Below are positions 44,859 to 53,677 of a DNA stretch of 56,833 nt, one piece after another. The stretch covers positions 1-56,833 of the forward strand of contig URHS01000011.1 in the NCBI GenBank assembly GCA_900547685.1, read 5' to 3'. Under the pieces are notes generated by a model, which searched no databases, was not told the origin of the DNA, and saw only the letters and a list, made by a program, of their open reading frames with translations. Source of the DNA: an uncultured Blautia sp. Its GTDB lineage: Bacteria; Bacillota; Clostridia; Lachnospirales; Lachnospiraceae. How positions within the stretch are numbered: the stretch's first letter is position 1; every line of letters begins with the position of its first letter. The position numbers were made by a program, and so were the translations under genes.

Positions 44859-44900
44859 GGAGCTGTTGCATGGAGTTTTTCATGCAGCAACTCCTTCTTT
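44859..44900 (+). terminator. Terminator after the YhaM-like gene
   Basis: GGAGCTGTTGCATG (44859-44872) pairs with CATGCAGCAACTCC (44881-44894) with one mismatch and one G-U, followed by TTCTTTT. Confidence 0.8.
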
Positions 44901-44916
44901 TCAGATAGGAGAGTTT

Positions 44917-46305
44917 ATGGAATTTAAAAAGAATGATTTGGTAACAGTAAAAATCGAAGATATGGGGTATGATGGCGAAGGAATTGGAAAGGCAGAGGGT
45001 TATACTCTGTTTATTAAAGACACAGTAATTGGTGATGTGGTAGAAGCTAAAATTATGAAAATGAAGAAAAATTATGGCTATGCAAGGCTTGTACGTGTGT
45101 TGGAGGCTTCCAAAGACAGAACTGAACCGAAATGTCCTGTGGCAAGAGCCTGCGGAGGTTGTCAGTTACAGTTTTTGGCTTATGAAAAACAGTTAGAATT
45201 TAAGAAAAATAAAGTTTTGGGAAATCTGGAGAGGATAGGAGGATTTTCTGATATTTCAGTCGAAAAAGTAATGGGAATGGAAAATCCATGGCGTTATCGA
45301 AACAAAGCCCAGTTTCCGGTAGGGAAAGATAAAGACGGAAATCTGATTACAGGGTTTTATGCGGGAAGGACACATTCTATTATTCCGAATACCAACTGTT
45401 ATTTGGGAGTTGAGGTAAACGAAGAAATTTTAAATGCAGTGCTGGATTATATGAGAGAAAATCATGTTGAGCCTTATGATGAAGTTACCGGTAAAGGGCT
45501 TGTTCGTCATATTTTAATACGGTATGGGTTTAAAACAAAGGAAATCATGGTCTGCATTATTATAAATGGAAGGAAGATTCCCAATGCGGCAGGACTGGCA
45601 GAGAAGCTGAAAGATATTTCCGGAATGACAAGCATTACCTTAAATGTAAATACAAAGCGAAACAATGTGATTTTAGGAAATGAAATTCTGCCTTTATGGG
45701 GAAAAAATTATATTACAGATTATATTGGAGAGGTAAAATATCAGATTTCTCCTCTTTCGTTTTATCAGGTAAATCCGGTACAGACAGAAAAACTTTATGG
45801 TACAGCTCTGGAATACGCAGGACTTACAGGAAAAGAAACGGTCTGGGATTTATACTGCGGAATTGGTACGATTTCTCTGTTTTTAGCGCAGAAAGCAAAA
45901 AAAGTTTACGGTGTGGAAATCGTTCCGGCAGCTATTGAAGATGCAAGAAGAAATGCGGAGCTTAATGGTATTGAAAATGCGGAATTTTTTGTGGGAAAAG
46001 CAGAGGAAGTATTGCCTGCAAAATATGAAGAAGATGGTATATATGCAGATGTGATTGTAGTGGACCCTCCAAGAAAAGGTTGTGACGGAGCGCTGATTGA
46101 GACCATGTTGTCTATGAAACCGGAGAGAATTGTGTATGTAAGCTGTGACTCTGCTACCCTGGCGAGGGATTTGAAAATATTGTGTGAGAGAGAATACCAG
46201 GTGGAGAAAGTGGCTGTGTGCGATATGTTTCCGGGAAGTGTGCATGTGGAGACGGTTGTCAAGTTGGTTAGAAAACTCCGGATGCATATATCGACATTAC
46301 TGTAG
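44917..46305 (+). CDS. rlmD: 23S rRNA (uracil-C5)-methyltransferase, RlmD/TrmA family
   Basis: A 462-residue enzyme. An N-terminal TRAM domain (about 5-60) is followed by the iron-sulfur Cys cluster CPVARACGGCQLQ (near 74-86), then the SAM methyltransferase with DLYCGIGTISLFLA, the catalytic-loop DPPRKGCD and YVSCDSATLARDL. It methylates U1939 or a nearby uridine (some Firmicutes enzymes, RlmCD, act on two sites). The ATG at 44917 follows AGGAGAG. The body ends normally at HVETVVKLVRKL, but an extra tail common in this lineage is lost by a frameshift just after that point; see the next entry. The core should still be active. Confidence 0.93.
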   Translation: MEFKKNDLVTVKIEDMGYDGEGIGKAEGYTLFIKDTVIGDVVEAKIMKMKKNYGYARLVRVLEASKDRTEPKCPVARACGGCQLQFLAYEKQLEFKKNKVLGNLERIGGFSDISVEKVMGMENPWRYRNKAQFPVGKDKDGNLITGFYAGRTHSIIPNTNCYLGVEVNEEILNAVLDYMRENHVEPYDEVTGKGLVRHILIRYGFKTKEIMVCIIINGRKIPNAAGLAEKLKDISGMTSITLNVNTKRNNVILGNEILPLWGKNYITDYIGEVKYQISPLSFYQVNPVQTEKLYGTALEYAGLTGKETVWDLYCGIGTISLFLAQKAKKVYGVEIVPAAIEDARRNAELNGIENAEFFVGKAEEVLPAKYEEDGIYADVIVVDPPRKGCDGALIETMLSMKPERIVYVSCDSATLARDLKILCEREYQVEKVAVCDMFPGSVHVETVVKLVRKLRMHISTLL

Positions 46306-46477
46306 ATATGGATGAGTTGGATTTGACCACTTCGGAAGCAAAGGCAGCTTATCAGAAAATTACAATACAGCTAAGTCGGAAAATGTAAGGCAGCCGCAGT
46401 GTCCGCCGGAGAAAGAAAAGTTGATTGAGGAAGCACTAAGACATTTTAAGTGTGTAGAACTTCTTTATCAGAAATAA
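46272..46477 (+). pseudogene. Frameshifted and shortened C-terminal tail of rlmD
   Basis: In the frame starting at 46272 the DNA reads KTPDAYIDITVDMDELDLTT and on to about 46360; in the frame starting 46361 it reads YNTAKSENVRQPQCPPEKEK and ends in a stop at 46475-46477. As I recall, these two pieces match the extra tail at the end of RlmD-like enzymes in Lachnospiraceae, with the middle part missing. One lost A in the AAAA run at 46272-46275 would explain the exit from frame. Confidence 0.7.
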
Positions 46478-46523
46478 AAACCAGATAGAACTTCTATAAA
46501 TGAGATTCTGTATTTTGGAGAGG

Positions 46524-46579
46524 AATAAAACAAGGTTTTACTGAATGTTGTTAGCAGTGAACCTTGTTTTATTTTTTAA
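46524..46579 (+). terminator. Strong terminator after rlmD
   Basis: AATAAAACAAGGTT (46524-46537) and AACCTTGTTTTATT (46560-46573) form a perfect 14-bp stem followed by TTTT. Confidence 0.92.
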
Positions 46580-46694
46580 GAATTTTTGTATATGATAAAT
46601 TAAAAATATATTTCAAAAGGAGTCGTTCATTCATGAACCGAATTGGCCCCTTCGTTGTGAGTAATACATATATTATTTGACTGGATGATAGAAA

Positions 46695-48602
46695 TTAACT
46701 GGTTGTTTCTTTTTCAATTAGTGAAGCCGGTACCATGCTTTCATTATAATACTGCGCCTGTGCATTCCACAGTTCATAATATTTTCCGGTTTTATCGCTG
46801 ATCAATTCCTCATGTGTTCCTTTCTGAACTACATTTCCCTCATGAAATACGGCAATTTCATCGCAAAATTTGCAAGAGGACAGGCGATGGGAAATATAAA
46901 CGGTTGTTTTATCCGTTACAATGTCATTGAATTTACTGTAAATTTCTGCTTCTGCAACAGGATCTAAAGCAGCAGTTGGTTCATCTAAAATAATAAAAGG
47001 AGCATCTTTATAAAGGGCTCTTGCAATGGCAATTTTCTGGGCTTCGCCTCCGGATATCTGAATACCTTTTTCATCTAAATCTTTATAAAGATAGGTATTT
47101 AAACCTTTTGGCATAGATTGAAAGCGTGTTTCAAATCCGGCATTTTTTAAGCAGGATTTTGCCAGTTCAGAGTCATAGTGTGCAGCGCCGGCAACGTTTT
47201 CTCCCAGAGGCAGAGCCAATAGCTGAAAATCCTGAAAAACAACAGAAAAAATGTTGATATAATCGTTATATTTATACTTTCGAATATCAATTCCATTTAA
47301 AAAAATGTGTCCTTCTGTAGGATCATACAGGCGACATAAAAGTTTGATAAATGTAGTTTTTCCACTGCCGTTCATACCGACTACGGCAAGGCGTTTGCCT
47401 ATTTGGAATTTTAAATTAATGTGCCGCACAGCCCATTGTTCTGTATCCGGATAGCGAAAAGAAACATCCCGAAATTCTACTTCGTATTTTCTGTCTGATC
47501 GCTTTTCCGTGGTGAGACTGCCTTGATACATAGGGTTTGGAATATCCAGAAATTTAAAATTAGATACTAAAAATTCGCCATTACTTTGTATACATCCTAC
47601 TGTGGTAAGAAAGGCAGATACACCGCCGAAAAGCTGAGTAATTGCACCGATATATTGTGTGACGGAGCCTACTCCGAAAGCGCCTGCCCATGCTTTTAAA
47701 CATACATACAGATATACAACGCCGGTTAAAATAACAGACATGCACTGAGAAAGTGCGTGTAAAAGTCCCATAGGTCCCATGGCGGACTTGGCAATATCAG
47801 AATGTGCGCTGAACATGGGGTATTCTGTCACTCGAGGAGTACATATATTTTCTTGCTGCTGATACATACGAAGGTCTGTTGCCCTTTTTTTATCATGACT
47901 CATAAAGCCGAAAAAATAGAAAAAACGATTGCCAAGACGCGCTTCTTGAGCATAATTGGTCATATATCTGTCACCTCTGGTTTTGCACATAGGAGAGAGA
48001 ATTGCAATAAGCAGTAAAAGTATGAGAATTCCCACAGCAAAAAGAGGATGATTGATTGGTTCCAGCTCACTTCCTTTGGGGACTTTGGCTGCAAATAAAC
48101 TGATGGACAGGCTAATTCCGCCAAGGATTTGGAACAATGCAGTAACCAGTTCTTCAAAAAAAAGAAGGGTTTTATAAATTCCCCATCCAGACCAGTATTT
48201 CGTCTGGATAATTTGAGAATATAAATCGAAAACAGTCTGCCGTTCTATGTCCTCATAATCTAAATGCAGCATTTTTTTCATATAGATTTCTCTGTCTATA
48301 GATTGAGCAGAGCTTTTTTCGTAATTGAGCCAATGCTTCAAAATGCTGTTTAACAGAGCGCAGAGTGAAGTACAGGTCAGAGTCAAAACAACCCATTTTG
48401 AAAGCACTTCCACATTCCGATTTCCGGAAAGCTCATTGATAATTTGAGCGGACAGAAAGATGGTTACATAAGGAGTTAATGCCTTTACTATAGAGGAAAT
48501 GCCTGCTGAAAAAAAGAAACCGGGACAGAGCTTCCACCAGATTTTCCAAGCTCTTATATTCATTTTCCAAGCAGATTGCATAGTTGTTTTTTTACTCGTC
48601 AC
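46695..48602 (-). CDS. ABC exporter, fused membrane and ATPase domains (second of pair)
   Basis: A 635-residue half-transporter with six membrane helices (about 15-330) and an ATPase domain with Walker A GMNGSGKTT, signature ISGGEAQK and Walker B FIILDEPTAALDP. The GTG start at 48602 follows GAGGAGGG and overlaps the end of the partner gene by 11 bp. Such pairs usually work as heterodimers exporting peptides, lipids or drugs. The signature with EAQK is slightly different from the partner's SGGQMQR, common in heterodimers. It is the last gene of the LytTR-controlled operon. Confidence 0.9.
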   Translation of the reverse strand: MTSKKTTMQSAWKMNIRAWKIWWKLCPGFFFSAGISSIVKALTPYVTIFLSAQIINELSGNRNVEVLSKWVVLTLTCTSLCALLNSILKHWLNYEKSSAQSIDREIYMKKMLHLDYEDIERQTVFDLYSQIIQTKYWSGWGIYKTLLFFEELVTALFQILGGISLSISLFAAKVPKGSELEPINHPLFAVGILILLLLIAILSPMCKTRGDRYMTNYAQEARLGNRFFYFFGFMSHDKKRATDLRMYQQQENICTPRVTEYPMFSAHSDIAKSAMGPMGLLHALSQCMSVILTGVVYLYVCLKAWAGAFGVGSVTQYIGAITQLFGGVSAFLTTVGCIQSNGEFLVSNFKFLDIPNPMYQGSLTTEKRSDRKYEVEFRDVSFRYPDTEQWAVRHINLKFQIGKRLAVVGMNGSGKTTFIKLLCRLYDPTEGHIFLNGIDIRKYKYNDYINIFSVVFQDFQLLALPLGENVAGAAHYDSELAKSCLKNAGFETRFQSMPKGLNTYLYKDLDEKGIQISGGEAQKIAIARALYKDAPFIILDEPTAALDPVAEAEIYSKFNDIVTDKTTVYISHRLSSCKFCDEIAVFHEGNVVQKGTHEELISDKTGKYYELWNAQAQYYNESMVPASLIEKETTS

Positions 48603-50415
48603 TTTGTATTCCCTCCTCTTTATAATATTGGCTTTGTATATCAAAAAGTTTAGCGTATTTGCCCTGTAATGCAATTAATTCTTCATGAGTTCCCTGTTCC
48701 TCAATGCGGCCTTTTTCCAAAAACAGAATGCGATGACAAAAGCGGGTAGAAGCAAGGCGATGAGAGATAAAAATGGATGTTTTATGGGAAGTCATTTCAT
48801 TATATTTAAGATAAATATCATTTTCGGCAATAGGATCAAGAGCAGCAGTAGGCTCATCTAAGATGAGAACAGGAGCATTTTTATAAAGTGCTCTTGCCAG
48901 CATTAAACGCTGCATTTGTCCTCCGGAAAGTTCAATGCCATCTTCATAAACCTGCCTTCCGATAATGGTATTTATATTTTTAGGCAGGGAAGAAATCTTT
49001 TGAAAAAGACCTGCCTGTTCCAGACAATTCCAAACTTGTTTCTCATCAATATGTGTTGTTTGTTGAGCAATATTTTCAGCAACACTGGATTCTAAGACAG
49101 AAAAATCTTGAAATACAGCGGAAAATAATGTGTAATAATTTTGCCGATTGTATTGTCGAATATCTTTTCCATTCAGTAGAATTTGTCCTTCAGTGGGATC
49201 TAAAAATCCGCAAATCAGTTTCACCAGAGTGGTTTTTCCGGCGCCGTTTAAACCTACGACTGCAAGCTTTTCTCCGGCATGTACTGTAAGGTTAAGATTG
49301 TGAATGGTGTCTTGCTTTGCCTCAGGATAGCGGAAAGATACGTTTTCCAAGCGAAGCTCATAAGTAGAAAAATCGTCTTTGGAAATAGGTTTGCCTTCTT
49401 CAAAAAGGAAGGGTTCCGGATATTCTAAAAATTCCCTTACAGTGGATAAATCAAGACTGCATTTGTGTAACTGTGCAAACATTTCTAAAATTCCGCCTAT
49501 CCATTGTGTAAAACCACTTACTGCTGTGAAATAGAGCAGAAATTCTGAAGCACTTAATCCCTGTGTCAAGGTGAGCCATAACAGGTAAGCATAAGCAGCT
49601 CCGTTTCTCAGAAGAGTCAGGAGTAAATCAGCAATATCTGCCCATATATAAACAGACTCTCGTTTGCGAAGAAATCCCTGATAAAGCCTTAAAATACTCG
49701 TCCACACATCGTTTATCCATGTATCCAGACCAAAGATACGGATATCTTTCGCATAAGAACGCTTTGTAGCAACGTCATGAAGATAGTCAAGCTGCTTTGC
49801 GTATTCTCCTTCTTCTTTCCGATGCTCATACCCCCATCTGCTAATTCTTTTATTTACCAGATATCCAAGAAGAGTAGTGAGAACTGCGATACAGACCAGC
49901 AGGGGATTAAGATGAGACAAAAGCGCCAGATAGATAGAAAATCCCAGAATATTTGTAAGGATAGAAGTCCAGATTGTCCAAATGTATTCTGTTGCTTCTG
50001 CGTTGCTGGAACAGGCATTAGAAGCTTTGCTTTCCATATCATTAAACCTTGCATCCATTAGATTGGGATAGGAAGTCTTGGCTATTTTATTGGAAATCTG
50101 TACTACAATAGATGTGCGGACAGAAATGCGTCCAAACTGTGTATTGGTATCAATATATTGTTTTAATCCAGATAGAAAAAGTAAGCCGCAGCTAAATACA
50201 GCAATGGTAAAAAGCAATTCTGAAAGAGGGGCAGTTGTTTCTACTTTTTTCAAAATTGTGGGAGCAAGAAAAAGTTCTGCGGCTGATTTAGCCGCGGTTG
50301 TAACAGCAAGTGCAATGCATAAAAACAGAACACTTTTACAGCTTTTCCAAGCATTTTTTACCATAAATCCGGTACCTTGCCACATATTATATTTTGGTTT
50401 TCTTTTTTCTTCCAT
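48592..50415 (-). CDS. ABC exporter, fused membrane and ATPase domains (first of pair)
   Basis: A 607-residue half-transporter: membrane part about 20-320, ATPase with Walker A GLNGAGKTT, signature LSGGQMQR and Walker B VLILDEPTAALDP. The ATG at 50415 follows GGAGGTGA. With the overlapping gene after it, it probably makes one heterodimer. The operon also has a LytTR regulator and a GHKL kinase, the regulator type used for peptide signalling and bacteriocin genes, so peptide export or immunity is a fair inference. No peptidase C39 domain is present, so it does not itself cut double-glycine leaders. Confidence 0.9.
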   Translation of the reverse strand: MEEKRKPKYNMWQGTGFMVKNAWKSCKSVLFLCIALAVTTAAKSAAELFLAPTILKKVETTAPLSELLFTIAVFSCGLLFLSGLKQYIDTNTQFGRISVRTSIVVQISNKIAKTSYPNLMDARFNDMESKASNACSSNAEATEYIWTIWTSILTNILGFSIYLALLSHLNPLLVCIAVLTTLLGYLVNKRISRWGYEHRKEEGEYAKQLDYLHDVATKRSYAKDIRIFGLDTWINDVWTSILRLYQGFLRKRESVYIWADIADLLLTLLRNGAAYAYLLWLTLTQGLSASEFLLYFTAVSGFTQWIGGILEMFAQLHKCSLDLSTVREFLEYPEPFLFEEGKPISKDDFSTYELRLENVSFRYPEAKQDTIHNLNLTVHAGEKLAVVGLNGAGKTTLVKLICGFLDPTEGQILLNGKDIRQYNRQNYYTLFSAVFQDFSVLESSVAENIAQQTTHIDEKQVWNCLEQAGLFQKISSLPKNINTIIGRQVYEDGIELSGGQMQRLMLARALYKNAPVLILDEPTAALDPIAENDIYLKYNEMTSHKTSIFISHRLASTRFCHRILFLEKGRIEEQGTHEELIALQGKYAKLFDIQSQYYKEEGIQSDE

Positions 50416-50510
50416 TTGTGTTTCACCTCCAAGGTTACTTTAGCATAAAAATTCGCCCGCTATATGCTTTGGGGATGAATTGTTTTGTGACGGGGATGAA
50501 TTGTAAGAAA

Positions 50511-51173
50511 TTATAATTGTGGCAGTAAAATTTCTGTGGTAAAAGCTCCATCTTCGCTGCTTCTGCTGATGTAGCCTTCCTGACGTTCTACAATGGCATC
50601 AATTCGTGCCAGACCAAAGCCATGTCCTGTCCCTTTTGTGCTATGAAAGAGATTACCTTCTTTTTTCAGCTTCTTTCCGGCAGTAAAGTTTGTAAAAGAA
50701 ATATAAAGCTGCGTATTTTTCATATCCATATAGATGCGAATAAGACGCTGTTCTTCAGGGAGTTTCAGACTGGCATCAATGGCATTGTCAAAGAGATTTC
50801 CGATAATACAGCATAAATCAATTTCTGAAGATGCTAATTTTACAGGAATATGGGCATCCGCAATTACCTGAATATTTTTCGATTTTGCAAGAGAAATTTT
50901 TGAATTTAGGATGGCATCTGTCATGGGATTTCCTGTTTTAATCACAGTGTCTACAGTGGTTAAGTCTGCATCCAGCAAATCTAAATAATGGCTGAGTGCC
51001 TCCCAGTTTCCAGTAGCTGCATAAGCTTTCATAGTCTGAATATGATTGCGGTAATCATGCCGCCATCCTCGCATTTGCTGGTACATATTATCCACTTCAT
51101 GGTAATGAGTTTCCATGAGTTCCTGCTGATAAGCTGCAAGTTCTTTATCAATTTTTTTTGAAAAAAATCTCAT
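50511..51173 (-). CDS. GHKL-domain histidine kinase, soluble, AgrC-like
   Basis: A 220-residue kinase made only of the phospho-acceptor helix (His39 in RHDYRNH) and a GHKL ATPase (NLFDNAIDASL, GTGHGFGLARI). The HDYRNH form is typical of AgrC/ComD-type kinases, but these normally carry six or seven membrane helices that bind a peptide. Here they are missing and the start has its own ribosome site (AGGTAAGGA), so the protein seems cytoplasmic from its start. It follows the regulator gene by 8 bp. It may receive its signal from the ABC pair. Confidence 0.87.
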   Translation of the reverse strand: MRFFSKKIDKELAAYQQELMETHYHEVDNMYQQMRGWRHDYRNHIQTMKAYAATGNWEALSHYLDLLDADLTTVDTVIKTGNPMTDAILNSKISLAKSKNIQVIADAHIPVKLASSEIDLCCIIGNLFDNAIDASLKLPEEQRLIRIYMDMKNTQLYISFTNFTAGKKLKKEGNLFHSTKGTGHGFGLARIDAIVERQEGYISRSSEDGAFTTEILLPQL

Positions 51174-51181
51174 ATTTTTCC

Positions 51182-51880
51182 TTACCTCATGTTAATAATT
51201 GCCCGATTTACACCTTCATAAGCTCCTCTTGGGAGAGGGACGGCAGTTCCGTCATTGAGTTTAATTTCTGTTTTTGTTACTCGCCGGATATAGGTTGTGT
51301 TTATGATTACAGAACGTCCTGCGCGATAAAAACGTTCATCGAGAAGTTTTTCTAATTTACCTAAAGTCATTTTTAATGTGTAATCTTTTTTGGCATGAAT
51401 GGTTACGTAATTTCCTGTTACATCAGCATAACGAATTTCATAAAGGGGAATTCGTATCATCTCACTGCCTGTTTCCAAATTTAAAATTTTTTCGTTTTTC
51501 TTTACCTTATCAAGAGCACGATAAAGTACAGAAAACAGTTTTTCTTTTTGAACAGGTTTTAGGAGATAATGAAGGGCAGCAACTTCATATCCTTCGGAAA
51601 TATAATCAGAATAACCTGTAAGAAAGACAATCTGGATGGTATCGTTTTCTTCTCTGAGAGTTTTGGCTAAGGTGACGCCATCCATAGCGCCCATTTCAAT
51701 ATCTAAAAGTAAAATATCATAATCTTTCTTTTCTGTGTAGTGAAACAGAAATGCTTCTGCAGAGGGAAAGATATCAATGTGTACGGGAATATTTGCTTCC
51801 TGCGCCCAGGATTTAACAAGAGTAGTTATATATTCGGCGTCTATTTTGCTGTCGTCACAAACTGCTATTTGATAATACAT
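51182..51880 (-). CDS. LytTR-family response regulator
   Basis: A 232-residue regulator: receiver domain with CDD at 8-10, phospho-acceptor Asp60 in LLLDIEMGAMDG and Lys in KPVQKEKL; then a LytTR DNA-binding domain (about 130-230) with YADVTGNYVTIH and FYRAGRSVIINTTYIRRV. AgrA-like. It is the first gene of the operon followed by the GHKL kinase and the two ABC genes. LytTR sites are usually paired 9-bp repeats; I did not find a clear pair upstream. Confidence 0.93.
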   Translation of the reverse strand: MYYQIAVCDDSKIDAEYITTLVKSWAQEANIPVHIDIFPSAEAFLFHYTEKKDYDILLLDIEMGAMDGVTLAKTLREENDTIQIVFLTGYSDYISEGYEVAALHYLLKPVQKEKLFSVLYRALDKVKKNEKILNLETGSEMIRIPLYEIRYADVTGNYVTIHAKKDYTLKMTLGKLEKLLDERFYRAGRSVIINTTYIRRVTKTEIKLNDGTAVPLPRGAYEGVNRAIINMR

Positions 51881-51916
51881 ATTAAAATTCAGTCCTTTTG
51901 GTTGTTGTTTAGAACT

Positions 51917-51925
51917 ATTATAACA
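51917..51925 (-). promoter_or_regulatory. Extended -10 promoter of the LytTR-ABC operon
   Basis: On the minus strand TG-T-TATAAT (TATAAT at 51917-51922, TG at 51924-51925), with a weak TTTAAA 16 bp further upstream. Confidence 0.6.
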
Positions 51926-51966
51926 GGTTGTTTTGGATTTTAAAATCTACATTGTATATAATAGCA

Positions 51967-52167
51967 ATGCCAGATACAGATTTAGCTGTGATTTATGGGT
52001 GTAAAACAAAGAAATTTAATCGTCAGGTAAAAATAATCAGAAAAAATTGGAAGGTGAGGATTTTATGTTTCAGATTACAGATAAGGAATAGAATAACTTG
52101 AGGTGCAAAAAACTTCACCTCGAACAGAGGTGAAGGATGTGGGAAAATACAAATTAAAAATAAATAA
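51967..52167 (+). pseudogene. Decayed ORF6N-domain (phage antirepressor-like) gene fragment
   Basis: Three reading frames in succession give MPDTDLAVIYGCKTKKFNRQ (from 51967), then EDFMFQITDKE, a stop, NNLRC (about 52056-52108), then KNFTSNRG (about 52109 on). Together they follow the order of the N-terminal ORF6N domain of phage antirepressors (DLAxLYGVETKxxNxxVKR, then DFMFQLT, then NLRxxxxTS). At least two frameshifts and one in-frame stop break it, and the C-terminal part is gone. It fills most of the space between the LytTR operon and the sigma factor. Confidence 0.75.
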
Positions 52168-52226
52168 CTCTCTTTTTTGGTAACGAATTTCTGATAGAAA
52201 ACACATATATGTGAAGGAGGAGGAAA

Positions 52227-52715
52227 ATGGAAGAGATAGAGCAGATTTATAGGAAATATATGCCACAGGTCTATAAATTTTTGTTCAGCCTTTGTCATGA
52301 TACATATTTAGCGGAGGAATTAACACAGGAAACTTTTTTCCAGGCTATGAAATCTATTGATAAATTTCGCGGAGACTGTAAGTTTTATGTATGGTTATGT
52401 TCCATTGCAAAACATTTGTGGTATCAGGAACTGAAAAAGCGGGAAAGAGAAAAAGCATTAGATTTATCACAACAAAAGGAAGAAACAAAAACAGAATTTG
52501 AGAGCGCTGTTTTTGAAAAGGCAGAGGTATTGGAAGTTTATAAAATACTTCATACCTTTGAAGAACCGCTAAGAGAAGTTATGTATTTGCGACTGAATGG
52601 AAATTTTACTTTTAAAGAAATTGGAGAAATTATGGGAAAGGATGAAAATTGGGCAAGAGTTACTTTTTATAGGAGAAAGCAAAGAGTGAGAAAGGAGAGT
52701 CGTCATGAAATGTGA
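52227..52715 (+). CDS. ECF-type sigma-70 family RNA polymerase sigma factor
   Basis: A 162-residue sigma factor. Region 2 (about 5-70) includes ELTQETFFQAMKSIDKFRGD and YVWLCSIAKHLWYQELK; region 4 (about 105-160) includes VMYLRLNGNFTFKEIGEIMG. The ATG follows GGAGGAGG. Its end overlaps the anti-sigma gene by 11 bp, a usual arrangement in which the membrane anti-sigma protein holds the sigma factor until a surface signal appears. I could not find a convincing autoregulated ECF promoter upstream. Confidence 0.93.
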   Translation: MEEIEQIYRKYMPQVYKFLFSLCHDTYLAEELTQETFFQAMKSIDKFRGDCKFYVWLCSIAKHLWYQELKKREREKALDLSQQKEETKTEFESAVFEKAEVLEVYKILHTFEEPLREVMYLRLNGNFTFKEIGEIMGKDENWARVTFYRRKQRVRKESRHEM

Positions 52716-53289
52716 TGTCGTTCGTGATTTATTACCGTTATACATTGATAAGCTGACAAGCGAAGACAGTAATGAAGAAATAGAAAAACATTTGAAGAAC
52801 TGTAAAGAATGTTGCAGATATTATCAGGAAATGACAGGGCAAATAGGGGACATTTCAGAAATACCAAAAGAAGAACTGCGAGATGTAAAAGTAATAAAAA
52901 AAATCAAAAAAAGAGGTAGAAAAAAACTGTTGGCAGCAGCAATTGGGACTGCACTGGCAGTAGTTGTGGCAGAGTTTTTGTTTTTTTCTTTTACGTACGG
53001 CACAGCAAAGTATAAAGATGTAGAACTTAAATGCGAGGTACGGGGGAATAAAACGTATGTGGAAATGCAGTCACAAAAAGGATATGAATTGTGGTTTACA
53101 GGATATTCAAATAAACATAAATCCTATTTAAAAGTTTTCGGAAATAGAAAAATAGGAAGTTCAGAGACTTCCACTTCAAGTTGGGAAGGGGAATTGAATA
53201 TGGAAGAGCCATATCAATATGTTTTCGAGTTTAGTGATAAAATTATTATCATTGAGAATGGAAAAGTGATAAGTGAGAAGGAGAAATAA
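52705..53289 (+). CDS. Anti-sigma factor with zinc-finger and membrane anchor
   Basis: A 194-residue protein: an N-terminal zinc-binding anti-sigma domain (residues 1-45) with HLKNCKECC giving the His-x3-Cys-x2-Cys pattern, a basic linker, one membrane helix (about 76-95) and an outer domain of about 95 residues rich in beta strands. It should bind the ECF sigma encoded just before, with which it overlaps. The outer domain is not recognised. The gene ends before a terminator at 53307. Confidence 0.9.
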   Translation: MKCDVVRDLLPLYIDKLTSEDSNEEIEKHLKNCKECCRYYQEMTGQIGDISEIPKEELRDVKVIKKIKKRGRKKLLAAAIGTALAVVVAEFLFFSFTYGTAKYKDVELKCEVRGNKTYVEMQSQKGYELWFTGYSNKHKSYLKVFGNRKIGSSETSTSSWEGELNMEEPYQYVFEFSDKIIIIENGKVISEKEK

Positions 53290-53306
53290 TAGGAACTTAT
53301 TTTTTA

Positions 53307-53360
53307 GGAAGCTGTCGCATTAAGTAGGAATATGGACTTAAAGTAACAGCTTCCCATTTT
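53307..53360 (+). terminator. Terminator of the sigma/anti-sigma operon
   Basis: GGAAGCTGT (53307-53315) pairs with ACAGCTTCC (53346-53354), with TTAAGT/ACTTAA further in, followed by CATTTTT. The arms closely resemble the outer arms of the nested palindromic repeat at 26400. Confidence 0.85.
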
Positions 53361-53376
53361 TAGTACTTTTTCCTAC

Positions 53377-53405
53377 TTGAATTCAGACAGTGAGAATGTT
53401 ATAAT
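53377..53405 (+). promoter_or_regulatory. Strong promoter upstream of the 71-residue gene
   Basis: TTGAAT (53377-53382), 17-bp spacer and TGT-TATAAT (53400-53405). The transcript would have a leader of about 260 bp before the next gene. In that leader I see a hairpin-like AAGCTTTCCTT/AAGGAGGAAAAGCTT region (about 53416-53462) and no supported ORF. Confidence 0.7.
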
Positions 53406-53677
53406 CAAATTCAGATAGAGAAGCTTTCCTTATTAGAAAAAAGGGAAAGGAGGAAAAGCTTCAAAATCGATTTAGACTTCAATATTTTCTAAAATTCATT
53501 ATGCAGCTTTCTGCTGTAATCGTTCAATACATTCTGTATGAACAGAAAATCCATGATAAAAAAGAAATAAGAAAATTTAGGAAGCTTCTCTGTCATTTTG
53601 TATCTGAATATGTATGTTTGTGTTGAGAAAGAAGCAGGGTAATAATATATCACGAAATAAATCCTGCAGGAGGAAGA

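Noticed and set aside
46633..46680. A 15-codon ORF (MNRIGPFVVSNTYII) with AAAGGAGT upstream, possible signalling peptide for the nearby LytTR operon.
   Set aside because: No secretion signal, no clear promoter, on the opposite strand at the end of the operon; too short to support.
52065..52091. An 8-codon ORF (MFQITDKE) with a strong ribosome-like site, first taken for a leader peptide or bacteriocin leader.
   Set aside because: Its sequence fits the DFMFQLT part of the ORF6N domain in the surrounding pseudogene; the stop is a decay mutation.
52100..52135. Two mutually exclusive hairpins (GAGGTG/CACCTC and CTTCACCTC/GAGGTGAAG) that look like an attenuator before the sigma factor.
   Set aside because: They lie inside the ORF6N remnant, have no T run, and may be chance; no evidence links them to the sigma gene.
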